DNA from: Flavicella sediminum
GTDB lineage: Bacteria > Bacteroidota > Bacteroidia > Flavobacteriales > Flavobacteriaceae
Direction: 5' to 3'
NCBI RefSeq assembly: GCF_006381105.1
Contig: NZ_VDET01000029.1
Span: forward strand, 1-58,313
DNA length: 58,313 bases
This document shows positions 27,742 through 37,469 of this stretch, piece by piece. A program made the position numbers and the translations under genes. Numbering within the stretch: position 1 is the stretch's first letter; each line of letters begins with the position of its first letter. The notes beneath the pieces are model-generated. The model ran no database searches. It was not told the origin of the DNA and was given only the letters and a program-made list of their open reading frames with translations.

Positions 27742-29313
27742 TTAATAATTTGGATTCTGCTCAACTAAGCCTTGAGAAAGTTGAATTTCTTCCGGTGGAA
27801 TTGGCCATAACAAATGAGTATCTATATCAAACAAAATTCCTTTATCCATAGCTTCTCCTAAATTAGTTGTCTCAAAAGGGTCTGTATTATGATTAACATT
27901 GTAATCTACAAAAGTTCCATTAGGCCCCATAATTAATGCGATACGAGGAACACCATTTATTTTCTGTCTTCTTAAATCATGTAAACGGTGTAATTCCAAA
28001 GCAAGCTCCAATCTACGCTCTTTCCATATCGCATCTCTTAAATCATCACCCGTAAGCGACATATCTGTTGTTAAACTCACCCGATCTCTAACTTTTTTCA
28101 AGCTTATTAATGCAGCAGCCTCATTATCATTAAAATAAGCAGCTTCAGCGTGCATCAACAACAAATCTGCATATCTAATATGAATATGGCTTAATGGATG
28201 TTGCCCTACTTGATATACCTCTGGACGATCCCCCTTAGGTATATAAAATTTTCGATTAATTCTTCCTGACTTATTTCTAGTTGGAGCAGCATCATACGAG
28301 GTCACATCTGGGTCTCCATAAACAGGCTCACCATGCTTCATAATCGTTGACCTCAATCTGATTGCGTCTCCTTCCGACAAAAATGCATTCTCTAAATCAC
28401 TTGTTGGCGTACCCCAACTCCATCCCAAATCGGCACGACTTCCTTGTGTACTAGAATAAACCCCTCCAATATTGGCATATAATTGATCGTTTATATAACC
28501 AACTTCAAAAATCGATTCAACTCCATGTAAGTGATTTGGCTTCCAAACATTTTCGAAATCAGCCTCTAATTGATACTCTTGTGATAAAATAACATTGTTC
28601 GCCATGACTTCTGCTTCAGCATACTTTTCTTGATATAAATAAGCCTTAGCTAAAAGAGACTGAGCAGCACCTATTGTCACCCTACCCATATCCGATGTAG
28701 CATATTCACTTTTCAAAGGTAAAACCTCTATCGCATCTAATAAATCTTGCTCAATTAAACTATAAACATCTGACGTAGTTGCTCTTGTATACTTATACAC
28801 TTCTGGTTCAAAAAGCTCCGCCCATGTAGTCACAATTGGAACCCCCCCATATGTCTTAACTAACTCAAAATAAAACCAAGCTCTTAAGCATTTTGCTTCT
28901 CCCAACAAACGGTTCTTTAAATCTTCATCCATATCAACATTAGGAATATAAGCCATCGCTAAATTAGCTCTAGTAATACCAATATAATTATGCTCCCAAA
29001 AAGAGTTTATGTAAGCTGATCCTGGAAAAACATTATAGTGAGCAATACCGGTAATATCAGCTCTTGGTTGTTCTGTATTACCAGACCATTCGTCATCAGA
29101 AGCCATTTCATTTATGGTTCTTAAGAAATTTATTTGATTCCAACCTTCTCCGTTAATTTTTTGGTAAATACCATTAACAAATCGCTCGCTAGCTTCCGCA
29201 GAAGCAAAGAAATCGTCTAGTTCTTGTTGACCTCTAAGGGGCTGATCCAAAAATTTATCAGTACATCCCATTAATACAACAGTAAAAAATGTGAAAATTA
29301 TTATTCTTTTCAT
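27742..29313 (-). CDS. susD: SusD/RagB-family starch-utilization-like glycan-binding lipoprotein
   Basis: This 523-residue lipoprotein has its lipobox Cys at residue 17 (VVLMGC). It carries the SusD/RagB helical fold: N-terminal DKFLDQPLRGQQELDDFFAS, TPR-like helices (GEAKCLRAWFYFELVKTYGGVPIVT is the family hallmark region), and a C-terminal LEKALELHRLHDLRR-like segment followed by the final LLWPIPPEEIQLS. It caps the SusC barrel outside the cell and captures oligosaccharides. It lies 12 bp downstream of susC and is the defining partner of that transporter. The ligand is not known. Confidence 0.95.
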   Translation of the reverse strand: MKRIIIFTFFTVVLMGCTDKFLDQPLRGQQELDDFFASAEASERFVNGIYQKINGEGWNQINFLRTINEMASDDEWSGNTEQPRADITGIAHYNVFPGSAYINSFWEHNYIGITRANLAMAYIPNVDMDEDLKNRLLGEAKCLRAWFYFELVKTYGGVPIVTTWAELFEPEVYKYTRATTSDVYSLIEQDLLDAIEVLPLKSEYATSDMGRVTIGAAQSLLAKAYLYQEKYAEAEVMANNVILSQEYQLEADFENVWKPNHLHGVESIFEVGYINDQLYANIGGVYSSTQGSRADLGWSWGTPTSDLENAFLSEGDAIRLRSTIMKHGEPVYGDPDVTSYDAAPTRNKSGRINRKFYIPKGDRPEVYQVGQHPLSHIHIRYADLLLMHAEAAYFNDNEAAALISLKKVRDRVSLTTDMSLTGDDLRDAIWKERRLELALELHRLHDLRRQKINGVPRIALIMGPNGTFVDYNVNHNTDPFETTNLGEAMDKGILFDIDTHLLWPIPPEEIQLSQGLVEQNPNY

Positions 29314-29325
29314 GATAATTGTTTA

Positions 29326-32300
29326 TTAAAGTGAAAAATTTAATGCTAGTAAAAATGTTCTTGTCAATGGATAACTTGCGTAATCAACTCCATATCCATT
29401 AATAATATTACCACCTGCACTTACTTCAGGGTCAAACCCAGAATACTTAGTTAATGTTAATAAATTCTGACCCGATAGAGAAAGTCTTAGTTTTTTAACC
29501 CCTTTCATAGGAATATTGTAACCTATTTGAATATTTTTCAATCTTACAAAACTACCATCTTCTACCAACAAGTCCGAAGGAGTTTGGTAGTTATTATTTC
29601 TATCCAATACACTCAAACGAGGAAAGCTTGCACCTGTATTAGTAGGACTCCAAACTTTATCCAATGTACCTGCATGAACATTAACATCATTAATTCCTGA
29701 ATGTGCAAAAAGGTTCGTATAATTTATAACATCGTTCCCAAAAACACCATACCATTGCATATTTAAATCCCAATTACTATAAGTAAAATTAAAATTCAAC
29801 CCTGCAGTAAAGCTTGGAAAAGGATTCCCTATTGTTGTTAAATCTTTATCATTTAGTTCTCCGTCATTATTATAATCCACAAACTTTAAGTCGCCCGGAA
29901 CTGCATTAGCCTGTAACAAGTTACCTGTCTCGCCTGAATGCGCATTAATTTCCGTTTGATTTTGAAAAATCCCATCTGTTTTATATCCATAAAACAAACC
30001 AGCAATTTCACCCGGTCTAGAAATCTTCAAATATCGATTCCCTAAATCCGATCTTTGCTGTCCAAATAATTCTTCAATACCAGGCGCAATCTCAGATAAT
30101 TTACTTTCATTTGTAGAGAAATTCGCGTTTATACTATAAGTAAATTTATCCTTTACACCCGAATATCCTGCAGAAACATCCCAACCTTTAGACTCCATAC
30201 TTCCTACATTTTGAGCAATAGTTCCTGGTATACCTGTATAGTTTGGCGGCTCCACTTGAAATAATAAATCTACTGAGCTTCGTTTATATCTCTCGATAGA
30301 GAAGTTAATTCTACGATCCAACAATGCCCCCTCAATACCTAAATTCACATCTTCTACCGTTTCCCATTTCAAATCTTCATTTCCAAATCTATTTAAAACA
30401 TTCGTAACATATCTTTCTCCTCCAAAGGCATAATTAGAGTCTCCGATTCCGAAAAACTGAGATGCAGGATTTATGTTTTGATTTCCTAACTGTCCGTATC
30501 CCGCCTTTAAACGAAGAGAATTAACAACAGGGACTTTAAAGAAAGATTCATCTGATATAGCCCAACCAACCGATACACTTGGAAAAGTTCCCCATTTATT
30601 TTTTGTTGGAAATACAGAAGAAGCATCTCTTCTAACTGCTGCTGTTAAAAAATATTTATCTTTATAGTTATACATTAATCTTCCTAAATAAGAAAACATT
30701 GTTCTAACAGTTTCATTAGCTCCAACGGTCATATTTTCACCTGTAGCGGCGTCTATATATCTAAGTGCTTCATTTTCTTGACCAGGAACATCCTCTCGAA
30801 AAGCTGACACATAATTATAACGTTGTTCATCTAAAATTAAACCAGCTGTTACTGTAAAATCATGCTCCTCTATTTTTCTTTTATATGTAACAGTATTATT
30901 CCAAACCCAATCAAAATTATTTGAAATATTTCTACTTACATTGTTAACTAATCGCTGTTCATTTGGATGAATAAAAAATTCAGGATTAAAATTATCTCTT
31001 TTATTATTTTTAAAATTAAAACCAAATTGCGTTTGAATATCTAAACCTTGAACAGGCTTATAACGCACTCTTGTATTCGTAGATAAACCAAAAAATGTTA
31101 TTTCACCAAAACTTCTAGCGACATTAGCTACAGGATTTGGAACCCCGATGCTGGATCTATCAAAAATACTAAACTCATTTCTACCATCACGACTACCAAT
31201 TGGAAGGTAAACATCCGTTAATGGTTCAATTCGAAGTGTATTGTAAAATAAATTTGGAGTATCTTCCCATCTTTCAAACCGAGTACTTAGATCTTGTTGA
31301 AACGTTAATTTTTCATTTACTTTATAATCAATATTAAACCTTGAAGTTAATTTTTTCCTATAGCCTTTTGCATAATGTGATTGTTCATCAAAATACCCAA
31401 CACTAGCTAAATACTTTAAACTTTCACCACCTCCTGATATACTTATATTATAATTCTGCACAGGAGCAAAATCAAGTAAAGTTTCATCCAACCAATTTGT
31501 TCCAGAGCCAAAACCAGCAATTTCCTCATCTGAATAAACCGCTACACCTCCATCATTCAATCTTCTCTGATTAACAACTTGAGCATACTCCTTAGCTCCC
31601 GCTAGATTAATTTTTTCTATATTCCTCAGCCCTGTTGATACATCTACCGTTACAACAGCCTTACCATACTTCCCTCTTTTAGTAGTAACCAATATAACTC
31701 CATTGGATGCTCTAGAACCGTAAATTGCAGCAGCAGAAGCATCTTTTAGTATTTGAAAATCTTTAATATCTTGTGGATTGATAAAATTTAAATTTGTTCC
31801 CGATGGTAACATGACTCCATCCACAACAATTAATGGAGATTTATCATTATTAAATGAAGTTATTCCACGAATTAAAATAGAAGGAGCAGAACCAGGAGCT
31901 CCTCCATTCGAAATCACCTGCACACCTGAAGCTTGGCCCTGAAGAGCTTCAGCAGGACTACCCGCTGTAATTCTTTGTAAAGCTTCCCCGTTTACTGTTG
32001 AAATAGAACTTGTCACCTCTTTCTTTCTAGCTGATCCATAACCGATAACTACTACTTCATCCAATTGTTGATTATCATCCAACAATGTAACAGAAATCTT
32101 TTGTTTCGTTCCTACAACAATTTCCTGAACTTTATAACCAATATAACTGTAAATTAAAGTTGCGTTATTCTTTACATTTATAGTATAATTACCATCAAAA
32201 TCTGATATCGTTCCGTTATTTGTGTTTTTTTCCAAAATATTCACTCCAGGTATTGGCTGCCCATTCGAATCTAAAACAGTTCCTGCAACTGAGTTTTGGG

Positions 32301-32370
32301 CCATTGCTGAAAAACCAACAAATAAAAACCCCATTATAATTAATATTGAATGTTTCATGTAATAATTCAT
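29326..32370 (-). CDS. susC: SusC/RagA-family TonB-dependent outer-membrane transporter
   Basis: This 1014-residue protein may start at the Met at residue 5 (32358), which begins a clean signal peptide (MKHSILIIMGFLFVGFSAMAQ). Residues about 27-105 are a carboxypeptidase-regulatory-like domain (VAGTVLDSNGQPIPGVNILE). Then come the DEVVVIGYGSARKKEVTSS region, the plug domain (LQGQASGVQVISNGG, SILIRGITSFN, DIKDFQILKDASAAAIYGSR) and a long beta-barrel ending in an aromatic residue region (LLALNFSL). It imports oligosaccharides using TonB energy. It is 14 bp downstream of the susE-like gene and 12 bp upstream of susD. The barrel is complete with no disruption. Confidence 0.95.
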   Translation of the reverse strand: MNYYMKHSILIIMGFLFVGFSAMAQNSVAGTVLDSNGQPIPGVNILEKNTNNGTISDFDGNYTINVKNNATLIYSYIGYKVQEIVVGTKQKISVTLLDDNQQLDEVVVIGYGSARKKEVTSSISTVNGEALQRITAGSPAEALQGQASGVQVISNGGAPGSAPSILIRGITSFNNDKSPLIVVDGVMLPSGTNLNFINPQDIKDFQILKDASAAAIYGSRASNGVILVTTKRGKYGKAVVTVDVSTGLRNIEKINLAGAKEYAQVVNQRRLNDGGVAVYSDEEIAGFGSGTNWLDETLLDFAPVQNYNISISGGGESLKYLASVGYFDEQSHYAKGYRKKLTSRFNIDYKVNEKLTFQQDLSTRFERWEDTPNLFYNTLRIEPLTDVYLPIGSRDGRNEFSIFDRSSIGVPNPVANVARSFGEITFFGLSTNTRVRYKPVQGLDIQTQFGFNFKNNKRDNFNPEFFIHPNEQRLVNNVSRNISNNFDWVWNNTVTYKRKIEEHDFTVTAGLILDEQRYNYVSAFREDVPGQENEALRYIDAATGENMTVGANETVRTMFSYLGRLMYNYKDKYFLTAAVRRDASSVFPTKNKWGTFPSVSVGWAISDESFFKVPVVNSLRLKAGYGQLGNQNINPASQFFGIGDSNYAFGGERYVTNVLNRFGNEDLKWETVEDVNLGIEGALLDRRINFSIERYKRSSVDLLFQVEPPNYTGIPGTIAQNVGSMESKGWDVSAGYSGVKDKFTYSINANFSTNESKLSEIAPGIEELFGQQRSDLGNRYLKISRPGEIAGLFYGYKTDGIFQNQTEINAHSGETGNLLQANAVPGDLKFVDYNNDGELNDKDLTTIGNPFPSFTAGLNFNFTYSNWDLNMQWYGVFGNDVINYTNLFAHSGINDVNVHAGTLDKVWSPTNTGASFPRLSVLDRNNNYQTPSDLLVEDGSFVRLKNIQIGYNIPMKGVKKLRLSLSGQNLLTLTKYSGFDPEVSAGGNIINGYGVDYASYPLTRTFLLALNFSL

Positions 32371-32384
32371 TTAATTGTTATTAG

Positions 32385-33797
32385 TTATCTTAATACTGCT
32401 ACTAATCTATTAAGATGCGTATCAAATATTATCGTATAGTCTTTTCCTAATGCTGAATCAGGGAATATATAATTTGCGCCACCTCCAGGAACAGTCGCTT
32501 CAGGGGCCTCAGCATTATCTACCCTCCAAAAAGGAGCCCACCCTGCAGCATTTGCATTCAAAATAAAACCATTAGCTCCTGCATCATCAGGTTGATCATC
32601 GACAGTCACGTCTAAAGTCCATAAAAATAAATTATTCGCATCCTTCACAAAAGGCTTACCAGATTTAAAATGCCAACACTGCGTGCTATCATCGGTATTA
32701 TTAACACAAACTGATGTATCCCCAACAAAAACACCTCTTCCTAAAATATAGACTTGATCGTACGGTGTATCAGTAGGTGTATACGGTGTTACCATATATG
32801 ATTGATCTCGCAAATCCATAGTTACTTCATAATACCCAACTTCTGGTAAAATAATTGGATCAACGTCTGCTCCTGTGCCCAAAACTAGCTCACCAGGAAC
32901 ATTTGGATTTGCTCCAAACGTATAAGGCTGAAATGATCCTTTTTGAGGTAAAAATCTAACCTCTGTGTTTACACTTGGTGAATAATATCTAGCTGTAAAA
33001 ACATTACCATCTTCTCCCGCTACTTTACTTGGAACCGAGACATATGGATGACCAAATAAATCTGAATTTAAAGCCTCATTATCCGTAAGAGACGTAATAT
33101 ACATAGCATCAAACAACAGATCATTTAACACATTTACCGTTACAGTTTCCGTCTCAACATTCCCAGAAACATCCGTTACACTAATTACAAATGAATAACT
33201 TCCACTATCTGAGATATCTAGAGCTTTTGTGTAATTATAAGAAGTTCCAGTAATAGCAATACTTTCATTCAGCAAAGTGCTTTCTATTTTGAATTCATCC
33301 AATTCAGCATCAGACACTGTAACATCTAAATTAACTTCAAAACCATTACCTATAAGTACTGTTGCTCCATTAATTGGTTTAGCTATTTGAATTACTGGAT
33401 TAACAACATCTTGATCTAAAGTAATTACAACATTTTTTATTTCCTTCTTTCCTCCTGCATTTGTAACTGTAACCGTCACCGTGTGAGAGCTATTTTCTTC
33501 CGCATACTCTGGTATCTTAAACTTATAAGCAAGTTCATAAGTTTCAGGAAAAGAATCTTTTAGAATTGTTTTATCTAAAGACCAAGGATCATATTTCAAA
33601 TTTACAGACTTTATACCTGCTGGATCAGAAACTATACCTTCAAATATAAAAGTTTGCCCTGGCAATGAAGATATTTCATCTACCCAAGATTGAAAATCCG
33701 GACTAGAATCTACTTTGACAGAATCATTATCGCTACAACCTATCGTTATAGCGAAAACAGTCAAAAAGATTAATAAAATTGCTTTTGTTGTTTTCAT
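32385..33797 (-). CDS. SusE/SusF-like surface glycan-binding lipoprotein
   Basis: This 470-residue lipoprotein has its Cys at residue 21 followed by SDNDS, an acidic surface-export signal typical of Bacteroidota. Residues about 30-125 and 130-225 are two Ig/PKD-like domains (TVTVTNAGGKK, SFVISVTDVSGN). The region from about 226 to 470 resembles the C-terminal part of SusE/SusF proteins (VYILGRGVFVGD, FWRVDNAEAPEA, YTIIFDTHLNRLVAVLR) and probably binds sugar. It is the first gene of the PUL operon, unusually ahead of susC. It is transcribed from the promoter at 33835-33890. Confidence 0.8.
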   Translation of the reverse strand: MKTTKAILLIFLTVFAITIGCSDNDSVKVDSSPDFQSWVDEISSLPGQTFIFEGIVSDPAGIKSVNLKYDPWSLDKTILKDSFPETYELAYKFKIPEYAEENSSHTVTVTVTNAGGKKEIKNVVITLDQDVVNPVIQIAKPINGATVLIGNGFEVNLDVTVSDAELDEFKIESTLLNESIAITGTSYNYTKALDISDSGSYSFVISVTDVSGNVETETVTVNVLNDLLFDAMYITSLTDNEALNSDLFGHPYVSVPSKVAGEDGNVFTARYYSPSVNTEVRFLPQKGSFQPYTFGANPNVPGELVLGTGADVDPIILPEVGYYEVTMDLRDQSYMVTPYTPTDTPYDQVYILGRGVFVGDTSVCVNNTDDSTQCWHFKSGKPFVKDANNLFLWTLDVTVDDQPDDAGANGFILNANAAGWAPFWRVDNAEAPEATVPGGGANYIFPDSALGKDYTIIFDTHLNRLVAVLR

Positions 33798-33834
33798 GGT
33801 TAATATTTAATGTTAATGTTTAGTTATATTTATA

Positions 33835-33890
33835 CAAACCTACACTTTTGCTCCCTTGAAAAGATAGAGATTAAAACTGCATATATGGAC
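33835..33890 (-). promoter_or_regulatory. Main PUL promoter with AraC-type direct repeat
   Basis: The minus-strand -7 box TAGGTTTG (33835-33842) fits TAnnTTTG. Upstream half-sites TAGAG (33865-33869) and TGGAC (33886-33890) are 21 bp apart in direct orientation, starting 23 bp from the -7 box. No -33 element is visible, as expected for an activator-dependent promoter. The predicted transcript has a leader of about 30 bases before susE. The rest of 33891-34244 is AT-rich and contains the divergent regulator promoter. Confidence 0.75.
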
Positions 33891-34148
33891 AATAACACTT
33901 TATGAAATTCTATTTATATCTTAAACTAATTAATTGTAAATTTAAAAACCAAAAATAATTTTGTTAACATTTATCTATTTCTATTTACAAACTAGTGAGC
34001 AAAACAACACCTAAATAAAAAAATAAAACAGCTTAATAATAAGCTATTTCACATGGTAATACATGTAAAAAAACTCGTTATTAAATTATTTCATACAAAA
34101 ACAAAGCAAATTATTTTATTTTATTTCACAAAACGGCACTAAAATCAA

Positions 34149-34177
34149 TTGAACAATCTTGAAAATTCATATCTTTG
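34149..34177 (+). promoter_or_regulatory. Candidate promoter of the AraC-family regulator
   Basis: A -33 TTG (34149-34151) and -7 TATCTTTG (34170-34177) are 18 bp apart, fitting the flavobacterial consensus. Downstream, TGGAC motifs at 34217-34221 and 34246-34250 overlap the leader and the start codon, which would allow autoregulation. Confidence 0.55.
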
Positions 34178-34244
34178 AAATTGTTTTATTAAAAGAATAG
34201 TAACCGATATTCATAATGGACATAATTTAACAAAACGCTAAACA

Positions 34245-35129
34245 ATGGACAATACTACTTTGAGAGAGGGGTTTATGGGACAGAAAATTATTTCACATCC
34301 TAAGTCTATTATTAATATAATAAAAAACAACAAAATATCCAAATCACTATATATTAGCGACTTAGGATATTATCCCAAAGCACACCACCATTATAGGTTT
34401 AGAAAGAAAGGAGCAGATCAATATATTTTTATTTATTGTACAAAAGGAAAAGGAGAAATTTTATTGAATGACACTAAGATTCAGATTTCGCCAAACCAAT
34501 TTTACATCATTCCAAAAAACACAAAACACGAATACAAAGCTGACGAAAAAAACCCTTGGAGTATCTATTGGCTCCACTACAAAGGAATACTAGCCCCACC
34601 ACTTTATGACAGATTTGTAGCAAACAAAAATATTGATATTCCTTTTACTGTTGAAAAAATAAATCTTTTTGAAAAAATATTTAGCCTTTTTGACAGCAAC
34701 AATCTAGAGAACCAAATAGAATACGCTAATTTGTTAAGCCTAAACTTTATCAGCACTTTTATTTATCACAATTTTGAAACAAACCACAAGACGCATATCA
34801 ACCTCAATGATAACATCATCGATTCTATAAAAGATTATCTTCTAGAAAGATTAGATCAAAACTTAACCTTAGACCAAATAGCATCAAAATTTAATTATTC
34901 TAAATCATATTTACATGCTAAATTTAAAACCAAAACAGGTTACTCTATAATGGTTTTCTTTAATTTGAAAAAAGTCCAAAAAGCATGTGAATATTTAAGT
35001 TATACGGATTACAGTATAAAAGAAATTAGTTTTAAAACGGGTTTTGAAGACCCTCTGTATTTTTCAAGAATTTTTAAAAACTATATGGGAAAGTCACCTA
35101 GAGACTATAAAAAACATCAACACAAATAA
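34245..35129 (+). CDS. AraC-family transcriptional regulator of the PUL
   Basis: This 294-residue cytoplasmic regulator has residues about 35-120 forming an AraC-type cupin sensing domain (KGKGEILLNDTKIQISPNQFYIIPKNTKHEY, WSIYWLHYKG). Residues about 190-290 are a double helix-turn-helix domain (LTLDQIASKFNYSKSYLHAKFKTKTGYS, YSIKEISFKTGFEDPLYFSRIFKNYMGKSPRDYK), all family hallmarks. It is divergent from the PUL. The 21-bp-spaced direct repeat in four PUL promoters is the arrangement AraC-type proteins bind, so this gene probably encodes their activator. Its inducer would be a sugar released from the substrate. The start codon ATGGACAATA is itself a copy of the operator half-site. Confidence 0.9.
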   Translation: MDNTTLREGFMGQKIISHPKSIINIIKNNKISKSLYISDLGYYPKAHHHYRFRKKGADQYIFIYCTKGKGEILLNDTKIQISPNQFYIIPKNTKHEYKADEKNPWSIYWLHYKGILAPPLYDRFVANKNIDIPFTVEKINLFEKIFSLFDSNNLENQIEYANLLSLNFISTFIYHNFETNHKTHINLNDNIIDSIKDYLLERLDQNLTLDQIASKFNYSKSYLHAKFKTKTGYSIMVFFNLKKVQKACEYLSYTDYSIKEISFKTGFEDPLYFSRIFKNYMGKSPRDYKKHQHK

Positions 35130-35442
35130 AGGTTACAGCTGAAAAACATTTCTTTTAAAATCCCTATAACTGAATTGAATCTGTACTTAATCTAACACAA
35201 CAAGCCTCAACTGTGACAATGAATATCTCACTTTGAAACTAATTTTCTGCCTAAATTAATTCTATTAGTTTTATATAACTCAATAGACTTTTACTTGTAT
35301 TCGTTTTTATCATTCAATTCCATGAAACACTACGATAAATTATATTTACAATAAAATACTTTTCCCACAAGGCCTAAACTACATCCATTTATAATTTATC
35401 TCTTTTATTTAGCGCCTAACTGAAGTAAGCAACTACAAATCT

Positions 35443-35658
35443 GCTACTTGCCGAAATTGTGAAGTTTGTTTTGATAAAATTGCAATGGCTTTTTTCTTTT
35501 TTGAGGTACGATAAAAAAGGAATGTGCCATGGGTACGAAACTTTATTGTACTTGTTTAGCAAGATTATACTACGATACTATACAACGCAATTGATCACCT
35601 AAATATAAGCGCTTTACAGTAGTTGTTGAGGCACGAGGCAACTAGCTGGAATGTGCTG
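35443..35658. repeat. Two-hairpin intergenic repeat, copy 1
   Basis: This 216-base element is repeated nearly intact at 35948-36163 and partly at 37521-37698. One hairpin has stem ATGGC (35485-35489) / GCCAT (35526-35530). The other has CAGTAGTTG (35617-35625) / CAACTAGCTG (35639-35648). Both hairpin tops show the same core, GAGGYACGA (35503-35511 and 35628-35636). There is no ORF inside. The surrounding 35130-35442 stretch holds nothing I can recognise. Confidence 0.8.
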
Positions 35659-35788
35659 ATTTTCGATAAATTATATTTTATTTTTTTCAGTTTTAATTAA
35701 TGACACGTGTTCTTTTTACCCTGATACAAGATGGCATTTAGTTCTTTCATTTTCTTTTTCCATTGCTGAATAGATACTGAATCAAGTT

Positions 35789-35919
35789 CAGCACAGGCTC
35801 CAAATCTAGACTTCAATAACATTTCTAAAACGCTATTCTCATTTTCTATATAAAAAGAACTCGCTACGCTCAATCAGCTTTTTATATTACGTAAATTTCA
35901 AATGCATTTTTACGAAATA
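35789..35919 (+). repeat. Direct repeat, left copy, bracketing the defence region
   Basis: It begins CAGCACAGGCTCC, continues through GCTATTCT and AGAACTCGCTACGCTCAA, and ends TTTTTACGAAATA. It matches 58139-58274 in the same orientation with few differences. It lies between copies 1 and 2 of the two-hairpin repeat. It could be a recombination boundary or simply a dispersed genome repeat. Confidence 0.75.
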
Positions 35920-35947
35920 TACTTGTATGTCGGTTTAGCTAAACATT

Positions 35948-36163
35948 GCTACTTGCCAAAATTGTGAAGATCGTTTTGATGGAATTGTAATGGCTTTTTT
36001 CTTTTTTGAGGCACGTAGAAAAAGGAATGTGCCATGGTTGCGAAACTTTATTGTACTTGTTTAGCAAGATTATACTACGATACTATGGAATGCTATTGAT
36101 CACCTACGTGTAAGCGCTTTACAGTAGTTGTTGAGGCACGAGGCAACTAGCCGGAATGTGCTG
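35948..36163. repeat. Two-hairpin intergenic repeat, copy 2
   Basis: It has the same 216-base length and hairpin layout as copy 1, with scattered substitutions that mostly keep the stems. It ends 27 bases from the stop codon of the nucleotidyltransferase gene, so copies 2 and 3 bracket that gene pair. Confidence 0.8.
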
Positions 36164-36189
36164 GTATGAGAAAGTATATATCCTATGCT

Positions 36190-36882
36190 CTATAATACTC
36201 GCCCTACAATTTCTTCTATTTTCTCTTTTACTAAAGGCAATCGTTCTTCTATCATTAATGGATGGATATGTGTCATTAACACCTCTTCTAATAAACCTCT
36301 AGTTATTATTTTTTCTAATTCTTCAATTAAAAAAGATTTGATCGTTTTTTCAGTAGTCGCTATTTCATCTACTATCGTAGTTCTATTATCAAATACATAG
36401 ATAATATCTTCAATATCATGACTTGTTCTGTAGTCATTTCCCCTATTATTATAGGCTTCAAACTTTGTTGCTAAATAACATGGTGCTGAAAATATTTTTA
36501 TCTCTTGATCATTTGCTTTTACAGTCCATAAATTTTGAAAACCTATTTTGTACCATCTATTTGCTGGCCCCAATGGTCCATCTTCTGTAGACATTATATC
36601 TACAGGAATATCTTTGTACCTGTAACTACAAATTGCATGGCCTTGTGGATCTGGATGAAAACCTAAATTTGCTAACTCTTCTTGTAGATTGACCCATTTA
36701 CTTATATTCACAATGTTTAAAGTCATGTCTATATCTTGTGTAGGCCTGATTTCATCAGCTGCTGGATCGTCTGTATACAAACTGACCACAGCACCTCCTA
36801 CAAAAACTATTTCTTCTTTTATAGATTTTAATGCCCTTGCAACTTCTGCTACAACAGCTATATTTATCACTCTATTCTCCAA
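36190..36882 (-). CDS. Nucleotidyltransferase, toxin-like, paired with an HTH protein
   Basis: This 230-residue protein has the minimal nucleotidyltransferase core: a GG motif (VFVGGAVVSLY, Gly29-Gly30), TQDIDMTL (Asp50, Asp52) and a third acidic residue in IPVDIMSTED (Asp95). This is the pattern of AbiEii-like and related toxins that transfer nucleotides to RNA or protein. Residues 100-170 continue the fold (ATKFEAYNNRGNDYRTSHDIEDIIYV), and the C-terminus is helical. It overlaps the upstream HTH gene by 11 bases, so the two are translated together. An antitoxin/toxin or abortive-infection pair is a reasonable inference; the target is unknown. Confidence 0.75.
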   Translation of the reverse strand: MENRVINIAVVAEVARALKSIKEEIVFVGGAVVSLYTDDPAADEIRPTQDIDMTLNIVNISKWVNLQEELANLGFHPDPQGHAICSYRYKDIPVDIMSTEDGPLGPANRWYKIGFQNLWTVKANDQEIKIFSAPCYLATKFEAYNNRGNDYRTSHDIEDIIYVFDNRTTIVDEIATTEKTIKSFLIEELEKIITRGLLEEVLMTHIHPLMIEERLPLVKEKIEEIVGRVL

Positions 36883-37396
36883 GTTGTAAACGCTTTTTTA
36901 TTTCTGCAATTGCTATTTCCTTTTCTCTAGCCCTTCCCACTCTTAAAGCATCTACTAAGGCTAATAATTCATATAAAAGCACATCTTTTAAGGCTGCCTG
37001 TGGAACTGAACTGTACAAGGGAATAATGCTATGCCCTCTTACTGTACCTTTTGCATAAGGCCAAACATAATGTTCTGTACTATTAATTAGATTATTTAGT
37101 GGTGGAGCGGAATGAGATGTTGGTATACCACGTACTACTGCTCCAGGTTTTTGCGGAAACACATATCGTAGGCCGAATTGTAAAAATTCTAGTAGAGCTA
37201 ATTTCATAACAACTTTCCCTTTCGGATCTAACAAACCTGAAAATTTAGAACGTGCTACTGATTCACTTATTTCTGACTGGCTCATTTCTAAGGATTCTGC
37301 AATTGATTTTTGATTCCATTGAGGATTATCTACACATATCACTTTTAATAATAGTAATACGTCTTGCGGTTTCATCTGTGTGTTGTTTGCCTTCAT
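36872..37396 (-). CDS. HTH DNA-binding protein, putative autoregulator or antitoxin
   Basis: This is a 174-residue protein if started at the ATG at 37396. A TTG at 37429 would add 11 residues but lies inside the palindromic operator, so it is rejected. Residues about 8-60 look like a winged helix-turn-helix (VLLLLKVICVDNPQWNQKSIAESLEMSQSEISESVARSK). The rest contains LKDVLLYELLALVDALRVGRAREKEIAIAEIKKRL, a C-terminal helical tail. It overlaps the nucleotidyltransferase gene, as antitoxin genes commonly do. The two inverted repeats just upstream are likely its own operators. No close family name is offered. Confidence 0.7.
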   Translation of the reverse strand: MKANNTQMKPQDVLLLLKVICVDNPQWNQKSIAESLEMSQSEISESVARSKFSGLLDPKGKVVMKLALLEFLQFGLRYVFPQKPGAVVRGIPTSHSAPPLNNLINSTEHYVWPYAKGTVRGHSIIPLYSSVPQAALKDVLLYELLALVDALRVGRAREKEIAIAEIKKRLQLGE

Positions 37397-37403
37397 AATT
37401 ACA

Positions 37404-37435
37404 GTAATATCGTATATCGCGATATGCAATATTAC
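37404..37435. promoter_or_regulatory. Imperfect palindromic operator of the HTH/nucleotidyltransferase pair
   Basis: This 32-bp inverted repeat centred on ATATCG/CGATAT has two mismatched pairs. It starts 8 bases upstream of the chosen ATG. It shares the core half ATCG and the outer AATATT with the perfect palindrome 65 bp away. Confidence 0.65.
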
Positions 37436-37469
37436 AAAATAAAACTATATGAATAAACTACTTACAAAT

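Noticed and set aside
34217-34250. The two TGGAC motifs at 34217 and 34246 as a fifth full AraC-type site
   Set aside because: They are 29 bp apart, not 21, and lie downstream of the predicted promoter, so at most they are autoregulatory half-sites.
37394-37429. A TTG start at 37429 extending the HTH protein by 11 residues
   Set aside because: The added codons fall inside the palindromic operator; the ATG at 37396 gives a normal N-terminus and leaves the operator upstream.
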